A stretch of DNA of 64,000 nucleotides, from assembly GCA_021776795.1 (NCBI GenBank), contig JAJFFC010000002.1:1-64000 (forward strand), given 5' to 3'. The notes beneath the pieces are model-generated. The model was not told the DNA's origin and made no database searches. It saw only the letters and a program-made list of their open reading frames with translations. The position numbers and the translations under genes are program-made. The DNA comes from Planctomycetota bacterium (GTDB lineage Bacteria > Planctomycetota > UBA1135). Shown here in pieces: positions 1 through 9,102 of the stretch. Within the stretch, counting starts at the first letter, position 1. Every line of letters starts with the position of its first letter.

Positions 1-428
1 TCGGCGCGCGCGAGGGTGGGGGAAGCCCCTGCGTCGAGCAATGCCTGCAGGAGTTCGGCCTTCGGAGGGTAGGTATCAAAGACCATGAAGCTGGCTGGGC
101 TGCCGCCAGGACCGGCCGTGATGTCTACAGCCGGCTTGCCCTCGAGCACAGCCTTCAGGCAATCCAAGTTGCCGCCGCGCACCGCAATGTGAATCGCCAT
201 GTTGCCGCGCTCATCCAATGGTGTGGCCAACAACTCTGGATGCTCGGCGAGGAGTGCCTTGGCGCTTTCCGCATTACCTCCGCCCAAGGCATTGGCGAGT
301 TGTTGCGCTGGGGTGGCGTTTTCCTGTGCGGCGCTTTGCTCCGAAGCGGCAGTCTTCGGCTCTTCCTTGGCGCAGGCAGGAATCAGCAAGCCAAGAGTCA
401 GAAGCCAGGCGGGGTTGAGGCGCTGCAT
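1..428 (-). CDS. Ankyrin-repeat-like lipoprotein, partial (3' end outside window)
   Basis: The reading frame begins at the ATG whose first base is 428 and runs off the left edge, giving about 142 visible residues. The start reads MQRLNPAWLL followed by a hydrophobic stretch and the lipobox LIPAC, so the mature protein would begin at a lipidated Cys19. After a Gln/Ala-rich linker, residues about 50 to 142 show helix-turn-helix repeats of ankyrin type (for example GNMAIHIAVRGGNLDCLKAVLEG and ELLQALLDAGASP, given here as short matches to the ankyrin consensus). Ankyrin repeats bind protein partners; no enzymatic domain is visible. The gene lies 34 bases downstream of the broken ASPIC gene on the same strand. 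The lipoprotein call is firm; the ankyrin assignment is by eye. Confidence 0.75.
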   Translation of the reverse strand, partial: MQRLNPAWLLTLGLLIPACAKEEPKTAASEQSAAQENATPAQQLANALGGGNAESAKALLAEHPELLATPLDERGNMAIHIAVRGGNLDCLKAVLEGKPAVDITAGPGGSPASFMVFDTYPPKAELLQALLDAGASPTLARA

Positions 429-462
429 GCCCCCAGTTTAGGCGTAAGCCGGAATGCCGAGG

Positions 463-2246
463 CTATTCCGCGGCGTTCGGCGCAATCGTGACCAAGCCGG
501 CCGGCACATGCTGCACCGTCGAGGATTCACCATTCGTCCACACCACGGTGATTTCTTCGGCCACCGTGGCGGCGCCCAATCCGAAAATCTGCTCTGGCGC
601 ATGGCCACTCAAATAGCTGCTTTCCGTAATCCACCAACGCAGTTGCTGCCGGTCTTGGCAGCGCAAGATGATCTTTGCGCCTTTACACAGCGCCGCGGGT
701 GCTTCTAGGCGCACGGAAATCGCATGGTGCGAGGACTCGGAATCATTGCGGTACAGGAGAGGGGCGCCACGGTTCACATTGATGGCGACATCGAGGTCCC
801 CATCTAAATCAAAATCCGCTACGGCTAGGCCTCGTCCAGAGTAGAGCGCATCGAATTCTTGTCCGGCTTGGGCGCGCACTTCATGAAAGCTCTTGCCATC
901 ATTCCAAAATAGGAATGGGTGTTCGGCGATGAGGAATTTTTTGTCGTCGCGCTTCTCGAGCGTGCTGCCGTTGGTCACCAAGATGTCGGCATGCCCATCC
1001 AAATCAAAGTCGGCAATCGCGGTGCCCCAGCCGACAGATTGGATGGAGAGTTCGCCCAAACGAAGGTTCTGGATCTTGTCGCGGTACTCCAGGCCGAGGC
1101 CTTTGCGCGAGAGACTTTGGTATAGCGCATTTTCTTGAGCCAGCCAATGAGTGATGAACAAATCCGGCAGACCATCGTCTTGGTCGGTCATATAGCCGAG
1201 TTCCGCTACGCCAATTCCCATCGAGCCGCGCGGGTCGGCAGTGCCGGTTTGCGTGGACAAATCCGCGAACAGCAGAGTGCCGGTAGAGCCACCCAAGTTT
1301 TAGAAAAGCTTGTTGGTGCTGACGTCATTGTTGACATAAAGATCTAGCAGGGCATCGCCATCGAGGTCGCAGAAAATGGCTTCTAGGCTGCGGCCTTGCG
1401 GGTTGGCCAAACCAAGTTCCTCGGCCATTTCAGTGAAGGTTCCATCGCCATTGTTGCGGTAAAATTTGTTCGCAGCAGGGTCAAAGGAGTTGGGTTGAGG
1501 GCAATCGGAATGCCGTCATCATCTTCTTGGTTGGCCGCGGCTTGGCTGGCCAACTGATTCGCACCGAGTTTCAGGTAGTTGCAAACATAGAGGTCTAAGT
1601 CACCATCTCGGTCGACGTCGCTCCAAGCCACACCGGTGGACCAATCGGTACAGTCCACGCCAGCTTTTTCCCCGACCTCTTCGAAGGTGCCGTCGCCTTT
1701 GTTTTGGTACAAACGGTTCGGGCCATAGTTGGTGACATAAATACCGACTTGGCCATCTTGGTTGAAGTCGGCGAAGGAAACACCCATGCATTAGGCACTG
1801 GCATCGGCGACGCCTGCCGATTCGGTGATGTCGACAGACTGGCCCTGATCAATGCGGTAAAGCCGATTGGCGTCGGATTGCGGGTCGTCTCCGGAGGGGA
1901 AATTCGCGACGAACAAGTCCCAATCGCCATCGAGGTCGATGTCGCCCCAAGCAATGCCGGAACCGGTGTCTTCCAGCAACAGCCGTTTGCGAGGGCCCGG
2001 CGCGTGAACCATGTCAATCCCGACTTCCGCCGCCACATTGGTGAAGCGGATGGGGGGAAGCAAATCGGCATCTTCGCTGCTCATGGCATTGGTGATGCTC
2101 TCCGAGGAATCGACCAAGTCGGTGTTCCGTTGCTCGGCAATGCCCACCGCCAACCAAGTGAAACCGCAGGTGGCGAGGATAGTCACCACGATGGAGAAAG
2201 TCATCTTTTGCTTTCTCCCCATGCGCTTCGGTTTTTTGCGCGTCAC
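463..2246 (-). pseudogene. Broken FG-GAP/ASPIC-UnbV (CRTAC1-like) protein gene
   Basis: Read from a GTG at 2246, the product has an N-terminal membrane anchor, then FG-GAP repeats with DxDxDGxxD calcium-loop motifs (DLDGDWDLF, DVDRDGDLDLY), and ends in an ASPIC/UnbV domain. It aligns along its length with the intact gene at 35318-37078. Three lesions interrupt it: an in-frame TAA at 1791-1793, a one-base loss near 1489-1493 (the frame resumes as SFDPAANKFYRNNGDG), and an in-frame TAA at 1300-1302. Both stops lie where a CAA (Gln) codon would fit the family. The GTG overlaps the stop of the upstream cytochrome gene (GTGA), so the two were translationally coupled. It is either a true pseudogene or an assembly with several errors; neighbouring genes outside this pair are intact. 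Confidence 0.8.
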
Positions 2247-4402
2247 TGCCCTGCCTCATGCCCTGGCGGCTGTGCAGGAGCTGCAGTCGGGTCACGTAGG
2301 ACGATGTGCTTGATTGCGCTGTCATGCGTCACCGTTGGTTGATAGAAACCTGCCTCGGTTTCCATTTCCGGCACGACCAAGTCCAAGAACTCTTGGCGAT
2401 AACGGCGGAAATTTAACTCGGCCTTGACCGTGAGCGGGCCCATAGTCCCTTCCGGGATTGCCAAGGCGTACACCTGTTGGTCTGAGTACTTGGGGAAAAT
2501 GATGCGTTGGTTTTCGCCACCGGCTTTCTTCCACAAGTCATGTTTGGTGAGCGCTTCGCCTTACGCATTCAATGGAATGGCTTCGAGCATCATGGTGCCG
2601 TCTTTGACGGAGTTGCCGGCCACATGGGGCACGCCAGGTCGGTCTTCAATCCAACGGGTTTCGGGGTTGATGCTGCCCCATTCGCCGAAAACCGTGCCGT
2701 CGGCATCTTCCACCGTGAGGTGGATCCAAGCGCGCGTAAAGTCGAGAGGGCGGGTGGTGAGGTTGTGCCCCACTTTGCTGTTTTTGACAAAGACCTTGAT
2801 CTCGACGGTTTCGCCAGCAGCGGCATTGTCTGGCGCGGCCATGGTGACCTTGGCGACCGGTCCCTCGGGCCAAAGGTGGGCAATCTCGGGGATGACGGTT
2901 TCGCCGCGAATCCATTCTTTCGTCAGCGCGACTTGCTCTTCCCAATGGGGGAGCTGCATGACCTTGGGCACGAGGAAGTTGGTGGCAATAAAGCCATGAT
3001 GGCGGTGGGCGTTGTCAGCGACCGACCGTCGCAAGTCGCCACCTTCCCCGCGGCCCGGGTCTTTGGAGTCGTACACCAAGCGCATATGACAGTCGCGGCA
3101 GCTCAAGTCAGTGTTGGGGTTGTCTTCGGTGTGCCAATGACTCTTGCTCCATTCGTCAAACTGGTTTTGCCCGCCACTGCGCCCGAAACGATTGAGTGCT
3201 TCGGGAATGAACTGCTTGTGACAAGCGCCGCAATACTCAGCAGAGCGCAAGATATTGCGATCGTAGTCGGCAAGATGTTGCCGAGGGTAAGCGCGGATCA
3301 GGAAATCAGAGAGCGATTTCTGGAAACCCGTGGTGTCTTCCCACAGATATTTTTGTGGGGCAGTGATCACGTAATCGGCATTGCCGCGGATGTCGACTTG
3401 CGAAATGCTGTGGCAGGCGGCGCAAGAGTTGCCTTCTTGCATGCCCGGCGCGGCGAGGTCCATGTTGTGAATGTCCTTCGCTCCGGCAAACAGCGAAATC
3501 GGGTCGTGGCATCCGGCGCAATAGCGCGTTTGGGTGGCATCGCGGTCGGCGGCGAAGTTCTTTTGCACCGCCTGAAACGCCGGGTTATTGGCCGAGAAGC
3601 GGTGCGCGCTGGGTTCCCATTCGGCAAGGATTTCCTCGTGGCAGCCAGTGGTGCCACAAGATGCCGAACCGGCAAGAGCGGCAGGGTCAATCAACACGTT
3701 GCCCTCGGTCCGTGCATTGGTGGGGGCAAAGGGACTGTCGCGGTACTCCTCAAAATCGGCCAAGTACTCCGGCATGGAGTAATCACTGGGAACTTCATAG
3801 GTCAGGTTTTTGCTGCCGAAACTAAGCACCAAGGCGAGAACTCCGACGGTAGAGGCGCCGGCCCAAACGCCGCCGCGACGGAAAAACTGGTTCACGGCCA
3901 GCGCAAAGGATGGCGTCTTGCGGATGACCGGCAAGCGTCGGCGCAGCGCGAAGGCCACATGCAAGACCAGTAAAACTAGCGCCGCAACTCCAGATACCAG
4001 GTGCACCAGGTCATAGGTGGCGCTGATCTTGGGACCGAAGAAGCTTTGGTAGGTGAGGACGAAGCCCGAGAAAATGCAGGTCAGGATGGCCGCCATCAAG
4101 GCGAAGCCAAGCACCATCATCACCGTGGCTTTTTGCTTGTACCAAGCCTGCAGGTGGCGCACCTGATAATAGGTGTAGAGCACGCTCATGCCGATGCCCA
4201 GCCCGGTGTGGAGCAGAACCATGACCTGGGCGGTCAGGGAGAACTCCCCTAAATAGAGCCAGAGCCCAGTGACCGCTTCGACGAATAAAAAGGCCGTGGT
4301 ACAGGCGGCAAGTTTAGAGGCCCATCCTTTCTGGGAAATTTCCGCTGGAGTAGCCCGATCCGCAGATGGGGCGGAGGAAGAAAGGGTGTTCGGGGCATTC
4401 AT
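2243..4402 (-). pseudogene. Pentahaem membrane cytochrome c gene with an in-frame stop
   Basis: The ATG at 4402 opens a 613-codon frame that ends at a TAA at 2561-2563, but the same frame continues for another 105 codons (GEALTKHDLWKKAGGEN onward) to a TGA at 2243, so the full product would be about 719 residues. Four or five N-terminal membrane helices (residues about 30 to 170, and one near 190) are followed by a periplasmic part with haem sites CAGCH, CAACH, CGACH, CRDCH and an unusual CX4CH site (CGTTGCH), resembling the cytochrome c554 family. The layout resembles the intact protein at 20364-23096, minus its TPR tail. TAA sits where CAA (Gln) is plausible. A 613-residue truncated protein keeping all haem sites might still be made, so loss of function is not certain. 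Confidence 0.75.
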
Positions 4403-4573
4403 GGCCTGATGGGAGGGATTAGGGGTCTATCAATTCTTCGACCATTCCCACCAAGACCTAATCCAGATAATTGACTCTTTTATTCGAAATAATCTCGGTT
4501 TAATGTTAATTGTCACCACGAGTCCTCCCCCGTTCTGCCTTTCGACACGCCCAACTCAGGTTAGATTTCTCCC

Positions 4574-5776
4574 TTGTCTGCCCTCTCCGCGCCAGCTCCA
4601 AGCCCGCAAGATCATAGTCTGCGCCACCACCCCTATCGGGTGCTCTTTCCCTTGGGATGGTTCCTCGGGTGGTGGGCCGCCGCGCCGTGGGTGCTGTTTG
4701 GGTTGGGGGTGGAGATCACTTATCCCTACCAAACGCATTCGCTGATTTTCATTCAGGGGGTGCTCACCACCTTTGCAGCAGGGTTCCTGTTCACCATGTT
4801 CCCGCGGCGCTTGGGCGCCCCGGCGCCGAGCGTGGTTCAGCTTTTGGTGGTGATCGTGGTGCCGTTGCTCCATACCGTGCTGGTGTGGATGCAGCAGATT
4901 GGTTTGGCTCAACTGATTTGGCTGGTGGAAGGACTGGTGCTGTTGGAGTTCAGCGCTTCTCGGGGCCTCGGCAAAAAGGGCACGCGCTCGGGGCCAGCAG
5001 CATTTGTTTGGGTGCCAATCGGTTTTCTGTGCGGGTGCATCGGCAGTGGTTCCGAGGCCTATCGAGAATTGATGTCGGCGCAATTCCCCTTTGAGTGGTA
5101 TCGCTTTAGCCGGGTATTGCTGACGCAAGGGATGTTCCTGTCCTTAGCAATGGGCATCGGCGCGATGTTCATCCCGTTGACCGCGCGCAAAGAAGCTAGT
5201 GTCGACGTCACCATGGCCGAAAAACCAAGGCTGCGCCGTATGGGGCATGTGCTTGGTGCTGCTGGATTGTTGATGGGGTTTTGGCTCGACGCCACCAGCC
5301 TCCGGCCATTGGGCGGATACCTTGCTGCAGGCAGTGTTGCCGCGGTACTTCTGGTCTCGGCGCGGATCTATCGCCTGCCGAGTATGGGCGGAACCCAGCG
5401 CCGATTGATTTGGATTTCCTCTTGGTGCATGCCGCTTGGGTTGTTGTTGGCTTCGCTCCTTCCTGAGCGGCCGCAAATCGGCTTCCACGTGCTGATGATC
5501 GGTGGTTTATTACTGCTTACTCTTAGTGTGGCATTGCATGTCGGCTTAGCGCATACGCAGGGGCAAGAGTTGGTGCATCGGCCTTTGCCTGCAGTGCGCA
5601 CCTTCGGCGGACTTCTGTTACTGGCCTTGTCGGTGCGCATCTTTGCCGAGTACGCCATGGTGGACCGCTTTGAATACCTGGCAATAGCCGCCGGCTGCAT
5701 TCTATTCGCCTTGGTCGCGTGGGGTCTCTTGCTGATGCCCCGTTTCGTCCGTTCTTGGCGTGGTTTGACTTGGTAG
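4574..5776 (+). CDS. NnrS-like haem-copper membrane protein
   Basis: A 400-residue, almost entirely hydrophobic protein with about 12 predicted membrane helices. The N-terminal pattern HHPYRVLFPLGW and the later GVLTTFAAGFLFTMFPR and SRVLLTQGMFL stretches match the NnrS family, whose members are haem- and copper-containing inner-membrane proteins tied to nitric oxide stress. The first usable start is a TTG at 4574; no ATG or GTG lies close enough upstream to keep the frame, and the first in-frame ATG would remove two membrane helices. The gene diverges from the broken cytochrome gene across 171 bases. I looked for an FNR/NNR-type TTGAT-N4-ATCAA box there and saw none. Family assignment is fairly strong; the nitric oxide role is known for relatives only. 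Confidence 0.75.
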   Translation: MSALSAPAPSPQDHSLRHHPYRVLFPLGWFLGWWAAAPWVLFGLGVEITYPYQTHSLIFIQGVLTTFAAGFLFTMFPRRLGAPAPSVVQLLVVIVVPLLHTVLVWMQQIGLAQLIWLVEGLVLLEFSASRGLGKKGTRSGPAAFVWVPIGFLCGCIGSGSEAYRELMSAQFPFEWYRFSRVLLTQGMFLSLAMGIGAMFIPLTARKEASVDVTMAEKPRLRRMGHVLGAAGLLMGFWLDATSLRPLGGYLAAGSVAAVLLVSARIYRLPSMGGTQRRLIWISSWCMPLGLLLASLLPERPQIGFHVLMIGGLLLLTLSVALHVGLAHTQGQELVHRPLPAVRTFGGLLLLALSVRIFAEYAMVDRFEYLAIAAGCILFALVAWGLLLMPRFVRSWRGLTW

Positions 5777-6115
5777 TTTGCTATAAAAGGCGCAATCCAC
5801 TCTCTACATCGGGAATGGGAATGCAAAGGCCTCATTTACCTGCCTGTGGGTGTTGAAAGTTAGGATGGCGCAAAGCAATTTGGGGGGGCAATGAGAGGGA
5901 TGGTGGTTTTTCCGAGGAAGAGAGTGGAATAGTGCCTAGGGAATCGCACGCTCATTTGCTGTTTTATAGTTAGGTAGGCTCCATTTTTACTATCATTAGG
6001 ATATCGGAAATGAGACAAGAACCCATTGCTAAAAAGTTTTTCTGAGTATTGCTTGAGAGAGAAAAAGGCATGCTAGTATGCAAATGGCGCTTTTGCCACA
6101 AAACAAGAGTAGAAA
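5777..6115. other. 339-base intergenic region at the left edge of an A+T-rich islet
   Basis: No coding frame with plausible start, length and codon use is visible. Base composition changes here from about 60% G+C to clearly A+T-richer sequence, which continues to about 11.2 kb. The region holds a possible promoter at 6053-6079, described separately. No inverted repeat with a T-tract was found behind the NnrS gene, and no tRNA, integrase or flanking direct repeat was recognised at the junction. Confidence 0.5.
6053..6079 (+). promoter_or_regulatory. Possible extended -10 promoter for the Cys-rich protein gene
   Basis: TTGAGA at 6053-6058 and TAGTAT at 6074-6079, the latter preceded by TGC to give an extended -10 element (TGnTAnnnT). 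The 15-base spacing is short, which an extended -10 can tolerate. It lies 36 bases before the ATG at 6116. Assigned by consensus only. Confidence 0.3.
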
Positions 6116-6538
6116 ATGAAAACGATTACTTCAATACTATGCGGCGCATTTTTAGCAGCGTTTTCCCAGTCCCAATCCAGCGCAATGTCATTAGTATCCA
6201 GTGCAGACACTGCAATTCTTGGAGGAATGCTTCAATTGCCGAACGACCAACAATGTGTTACCTCTTCGGCTGATTGCAATTCGAGCAATGCATCCACTTG
6301 CACCCAAGAGCAAGCACTTTGCATTTTTGGCTGTGATCAGGATCCTGGCGGTCGCCGAGTTTGTGCGACTTTTCCCGAAGCAACCTGTTTGCAAAAGCTC
6401 CCTCAACATCAGACTATATCTGAATGCGGAAAAATTAAAAAAGGGCGGTGTTTGACCGTAGTTGGAGGCGGACTTGAATGCACCTTCATTTCAACCACTA
6501 CCCAGGATTGTGTAGACTTGAACCATTTCTGTGATTGA
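6116..6538 (+). CDS. Small exported cysteine-rich protein (12 Cys in mature part)
   Basis: The 140-residue product starts MKTITSILCGAFLAAF and has a Sec-type signal peptide with a likely cut after Ala23 (SQSSA). The mature part, about 117 residues, contains 12 cysteines, spaced as in a disulfide-rich fold (STC, ALC, FGC, RVC, ATC, SEC, GRC, LEC, QDC, HFC). An even number of cysteines suggests six disulfides outside the cytoplasm; no CXXCH haem site is present. I do not recognise the family. It is followed by a strong hairpin and then by a membrane protein with a C39-peptidase-like domain, the arrangement expected of a highly expressed exported substrate followed by a less expressed processing protein. 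That relation is inference. Codon use is A+T-richer than the flanks. Confidence 0.7.
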   Translation: MKTITSILCGAFLAAFSQSQSSAMSLVSSADTAILGGMLQLPNDQQCVTSSADCNSSNASTCTQEQALCIFGCDQDPGGRRVCATFPEATCLQKLPQHQTISECGKIKKGRCLTVVGGGLECTFISTTTQDCVDLNHFCD

Positions 6539-6548
6539 AGTTCATCGG

Positions 6549-6579
6549 GGTGAGAGGACAGATTGTCTGCCCTCTCACC
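6549..6579 (+). terminator. Strong hairpin between the Cys-rich gene and the C39/DUF1573 gene
   Basis: Arms GGTGAGAGG (6549-6557) and CCTCTCACC (6571-6579) pair perfectly over 9 bases. After one A-C mismatch the stem continues with CAGA/TCTG around a TTG loop. It starts 11 bases after the TGA at 6536-6538. The downstream sequence TCTCTCAAATATTTT is only loosely T-rich, so it may be a partial terminator or an mRNA-stabilising structure rather than a full stop. Confidence 0.6.
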
Positions 6580-6606
6580 TCTCTCAAATATTTTCCCACG
6601 AAATAA

Positions 6607-9090
6607 ATGCTAATCACCTCAATATTTCTCTGCCTCCATTTATCACCTCATGCGCAGAATGTGTCAATTCAAGACATCAGGGACATCTTGCGGTTCCGCG
6701 ACCAGACATTGTCTCAGCTTTCCTTTGAGGCAAAAATTGAAATCATTCAGGAAGAAAGCTCTCATGAAATTTTTCAACATAGTGTATGGTTTGATGATGC
6801 TCGCCTTCTTGTCGAAAGCAATCCCGAGGGCAAAATTTTGAGGGCCTTTCGAGAAGATCGATTCGAAGGGGAATCATTTATAGCGGGAGGTGCCGGCAAA
6901 ATCGGTAGACATACAATTGGAGTTGAGAAATGTCGCGAGCTTCGATCTTCAAATAATGCAGAATCTTTTGGACTTTGGACTTTAGGTCTTTCTGGGCAGG
7001 ATTGGCTTGGGCCACACGCCGACGTTGAGGTTATTTCAAGTGTCGGCTCCAGTCGCGTTTCCATCGTTAGGTATGGCGCGGGCGGAAGTTCAATTGGAGA
7101 TACAATATGGAGGTTCGACTGGGATCCTGACTCAATGCTTTTCCTCCGAGCTGACCAGCTTGTTCAATGGCCGGATGACGGGGATATAAAAAGACCGATT
7201 GATTCTCTATTTTTTAAGGGAATTATGTTTGGCACTGTCCAGAGATGGGAGTGCACCGATTGGTATTGGGATCAAGCGGTTGGCGTTGCCATACCAACGC
7301 GAGGGAGAATGGAGATTATTGCGGAGCCAAATGACCCTTTTCCATCTCTACCAACCATAATCAACATGTCTATCCTCGAGAGTTCCATAGAAATTGGGAA
7401 TGCCGTCGAATTGTCCGATACGTTTCTTGTAATCCCAGATGAGGTTGAGGTAGAAGACCAAAGGCTGGGACTGGTCATGACAACTGCATCGGCCGCGAGG
7501 CAAAAGCAGATGCTGCGGTTTTTGTCCCTAGTTCGCATTGCAAGGGAATGGGGGGGACACGATGAAGGAGAATTGATGCAATCTCCAGGCAATGAGGTGC
7601 CATGCGGTATTTCAGCAGCCTTTCTCTATCTAAGTGCCCGAAACATGGAGGTGAGCCTGTCTGGGCTAATAAATGATTTTGGCGGTGATAGCTTGAATTC
7701 TTGGATTTCAATAGAGTCAATGACCACGGTAATAAGCAAGTATGAGAATATGACTCCAGTTAGAATTGGGAACGCTTCAGCGATTCAAGCTATTACTGAG
7801 CCATTTATCGCGCTAATTAACCCCTCAACTGAAAATGCTGGACACTATGTCGTCGGGAGAGTTCACCCCGAAGGAGTCGAATTTCTTGACCCTCTTGAGG
7901 ACCTCCGATTTATTAGTTTTAGTGAACTGGAGGCTTCCGCATCGAATTGGATTTTTTTGATCCCCAACCCAAGGGTGCACATAGGTACCTGGAAAGTAGC
8001 AACTACTCTTTTGGGCATTGGCACTGCATTCTTTTTGCTTTTATTGTGTAGAAATAAGTTCAAAAGAATACCTAGACACGGCATTGTTACTTCTGTTCTG
8101 GCCGGCCTGATTGTTACAGGATTTTCGTGTGGTCCCTTGAAGGTAGAATCTCAAGGTCTTGTTTCCACAAGTGGAGGATTTGTTGAATATGATGGCTTGC
8201 GACCAAATTCAATTGTCGAGCATGAATTCGTGGTCAAAAATTTCGGTACTAATGCGATATTGGTAGATGAAATAACAGCATCGTGTGGCTGTTCAGGCGT
8301 TGAAATTGACAAGAAAAATATCATGCCTGGAGAATCGGCAACGGTGAGTGCCGAGATTCAAATGGAGATGGTTGGAGGTAAGCGTGTGATAATTTCATTA
8401 ATGGGCAAGGACTCTAGCCCCTTAATCAGCTTGGTCGTTGAGGCCCAGGTTGAGCCAACAAATGTCATTCTTCCCCCAGTTGGTTTGGTATTTCTAGAGA
8501 AAAATGCAAACTCAGGAATATATGAAGGAAATGGCCAATTCGACTTTTTCCATAGGGGGAATCCACTTCGCGTTCCTAAAATCTCGTTTGCTGACTCAAG
8601 TTTGTCAGGAAAGGTTTCAGGTGTTTCTACAAGGATGGACATTGCAAACCCGGGTGTTGAAATCCAGACATTTGATTTCACTGTAGTCGCAGCAAATCTG
8701 GAACACCAAGAGCCTGAGAGCAAAAAATTCAAGGGTAAAATTGAGGGCGTTCACTTGGGGAAGAAACAGATGGCTGAATTCACGACAATTATTAAGCGGC
8801 ACAGAATGGTAAAAGTTTCTCCTGCAGTCGGCTTGCTTAGCTCTAGGGCGCCAAGCCGTGTGGTTCAGTGCACTTTCACTGGATCAGAAAGGATGGAGCT
8901 GGCCCTAGGTCCAGTTCAGTCACCATATTTTGAGGCGACACTTTCTGAAACCAATGATGGATACGAGATAAAAATTTTGATGGTAGCAGAGCCCGTTCAG
9001 GAAACTGTGCGTGAAGAATTGCAATTGGTTGATAAGGGTAGAAATGAAGCCGTTGGTTCTATACCAATTTTGATTCGCGGGGGACAATAG
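6607..9090 (+). CDS. C39-peptidase-like domain fused to a DUF1573 domain, membrane protein
   Basis: An 827-residue protein with a short N-terminal signal (MLITSIFLCLHLSPHAQ). Residues about 325 to 450 form a papain-like C39 peptidase domain: Cys333 in VPCGISAAFL, His413 in GHYVVG and Asp428 in FLDP make a credible catalytic triad. Two hydrophobic segments follow (about 464-481 and 493-508); the second ends in TGFSC, which looks like an internal lipobox. Residues about 530 to 590 match DUF1573 (KNFGTNAILVDEITASCGCSG), an Ig-like exported domain common in planctomycetes and Bacteroidetes; its SCGC motif is intact. The first ~300 residues are unrecognised. It lies 68 bases after the Cys-rich gene, behind the hairpin. 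A processing role for that neighbour is inferred from position only. A+T-rich codon use. Confidence 0.7.
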   Translation: MLITSIFLCLHLSPHAQNVSIQDIRDILRFRDQTLSQLSFEAKIEIIQEESSHEIFQHSVWFDDARLLVESNPEGKILRAFREDRFEGESFIAGGAGKIGRHTIGVEKCRELRSSNNAESFGLWTLGLSGQDWLGPHADVEVISSVGSSRVSIVRYGAGGSSIGDTIWRFDWDPDSMLFLRADQLVQWPDDGDIKRPIDSLFFKGIMFGTVQRWECTDWYWDQAVGVAIPTRGRMEIIAEPNDPFPSLPTIINMSILESSIEIGNAVELSDTFLVIPDEVEVEDQRLGLVMTTASAARQKQMLRFLSLVRIAREWGGHDEGELMQSPGNEVPCGISAAFLYLSARNMEVSLSGLINDFGGDSLNSWISIESMTTVISKYENMTPVRIGNASAIQAITEPFIALINPSTENAGHYVVGRVHPEGVEFLDPLEDLRFISFSELEASASNWIFLIPNPRVHIGTWKVATTLLGIGTAFFLLLLCRNKFKRIPRHGIVTSVLAGLIVTGFSCGPLKVESQGLVSTSGGFVEYDGLRPNSIVEHEFVVKNFGTNAILVDEITASCGCSGVEIDKKNIMPGESATVSAEIQMEMVGGKRVIISLMGKDSSPLISLVVEAQVEPTNVILPPVGLVFLEKNANSGIYEGNGQFDFFHRGNPLRVPKISFADSSLSGKVSGVSTRMDIANPGVEIQTFDFTVVAANLEHQEPESKKFKGKIEGVHLGKKQMAEFTTIIKRHRMVKVSPAVGLLSSRAPSRVVQCTFTGSERMELALGPVQSPYFEATLSETNDGYEIKILMVAEPVQETVREELQLVDKGRNEAVGSIPILIRGGQ

Positions 9091-9102
9091 GCGGTTAGCA
9101 AG

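Noticed and set aside
2507-3973. 488-codon plus-strand frame over the broken cytochrome
   Set aside because: Antisense shadow; the minus frame carries haem motifs and family similarity, this one does not.
4403-4573. FNR/NNR-type box between the cytochrome and NnrS genes
   Set aside because: TTGAC occurs near 4471 but no matching ATCAA half at the right spacing.
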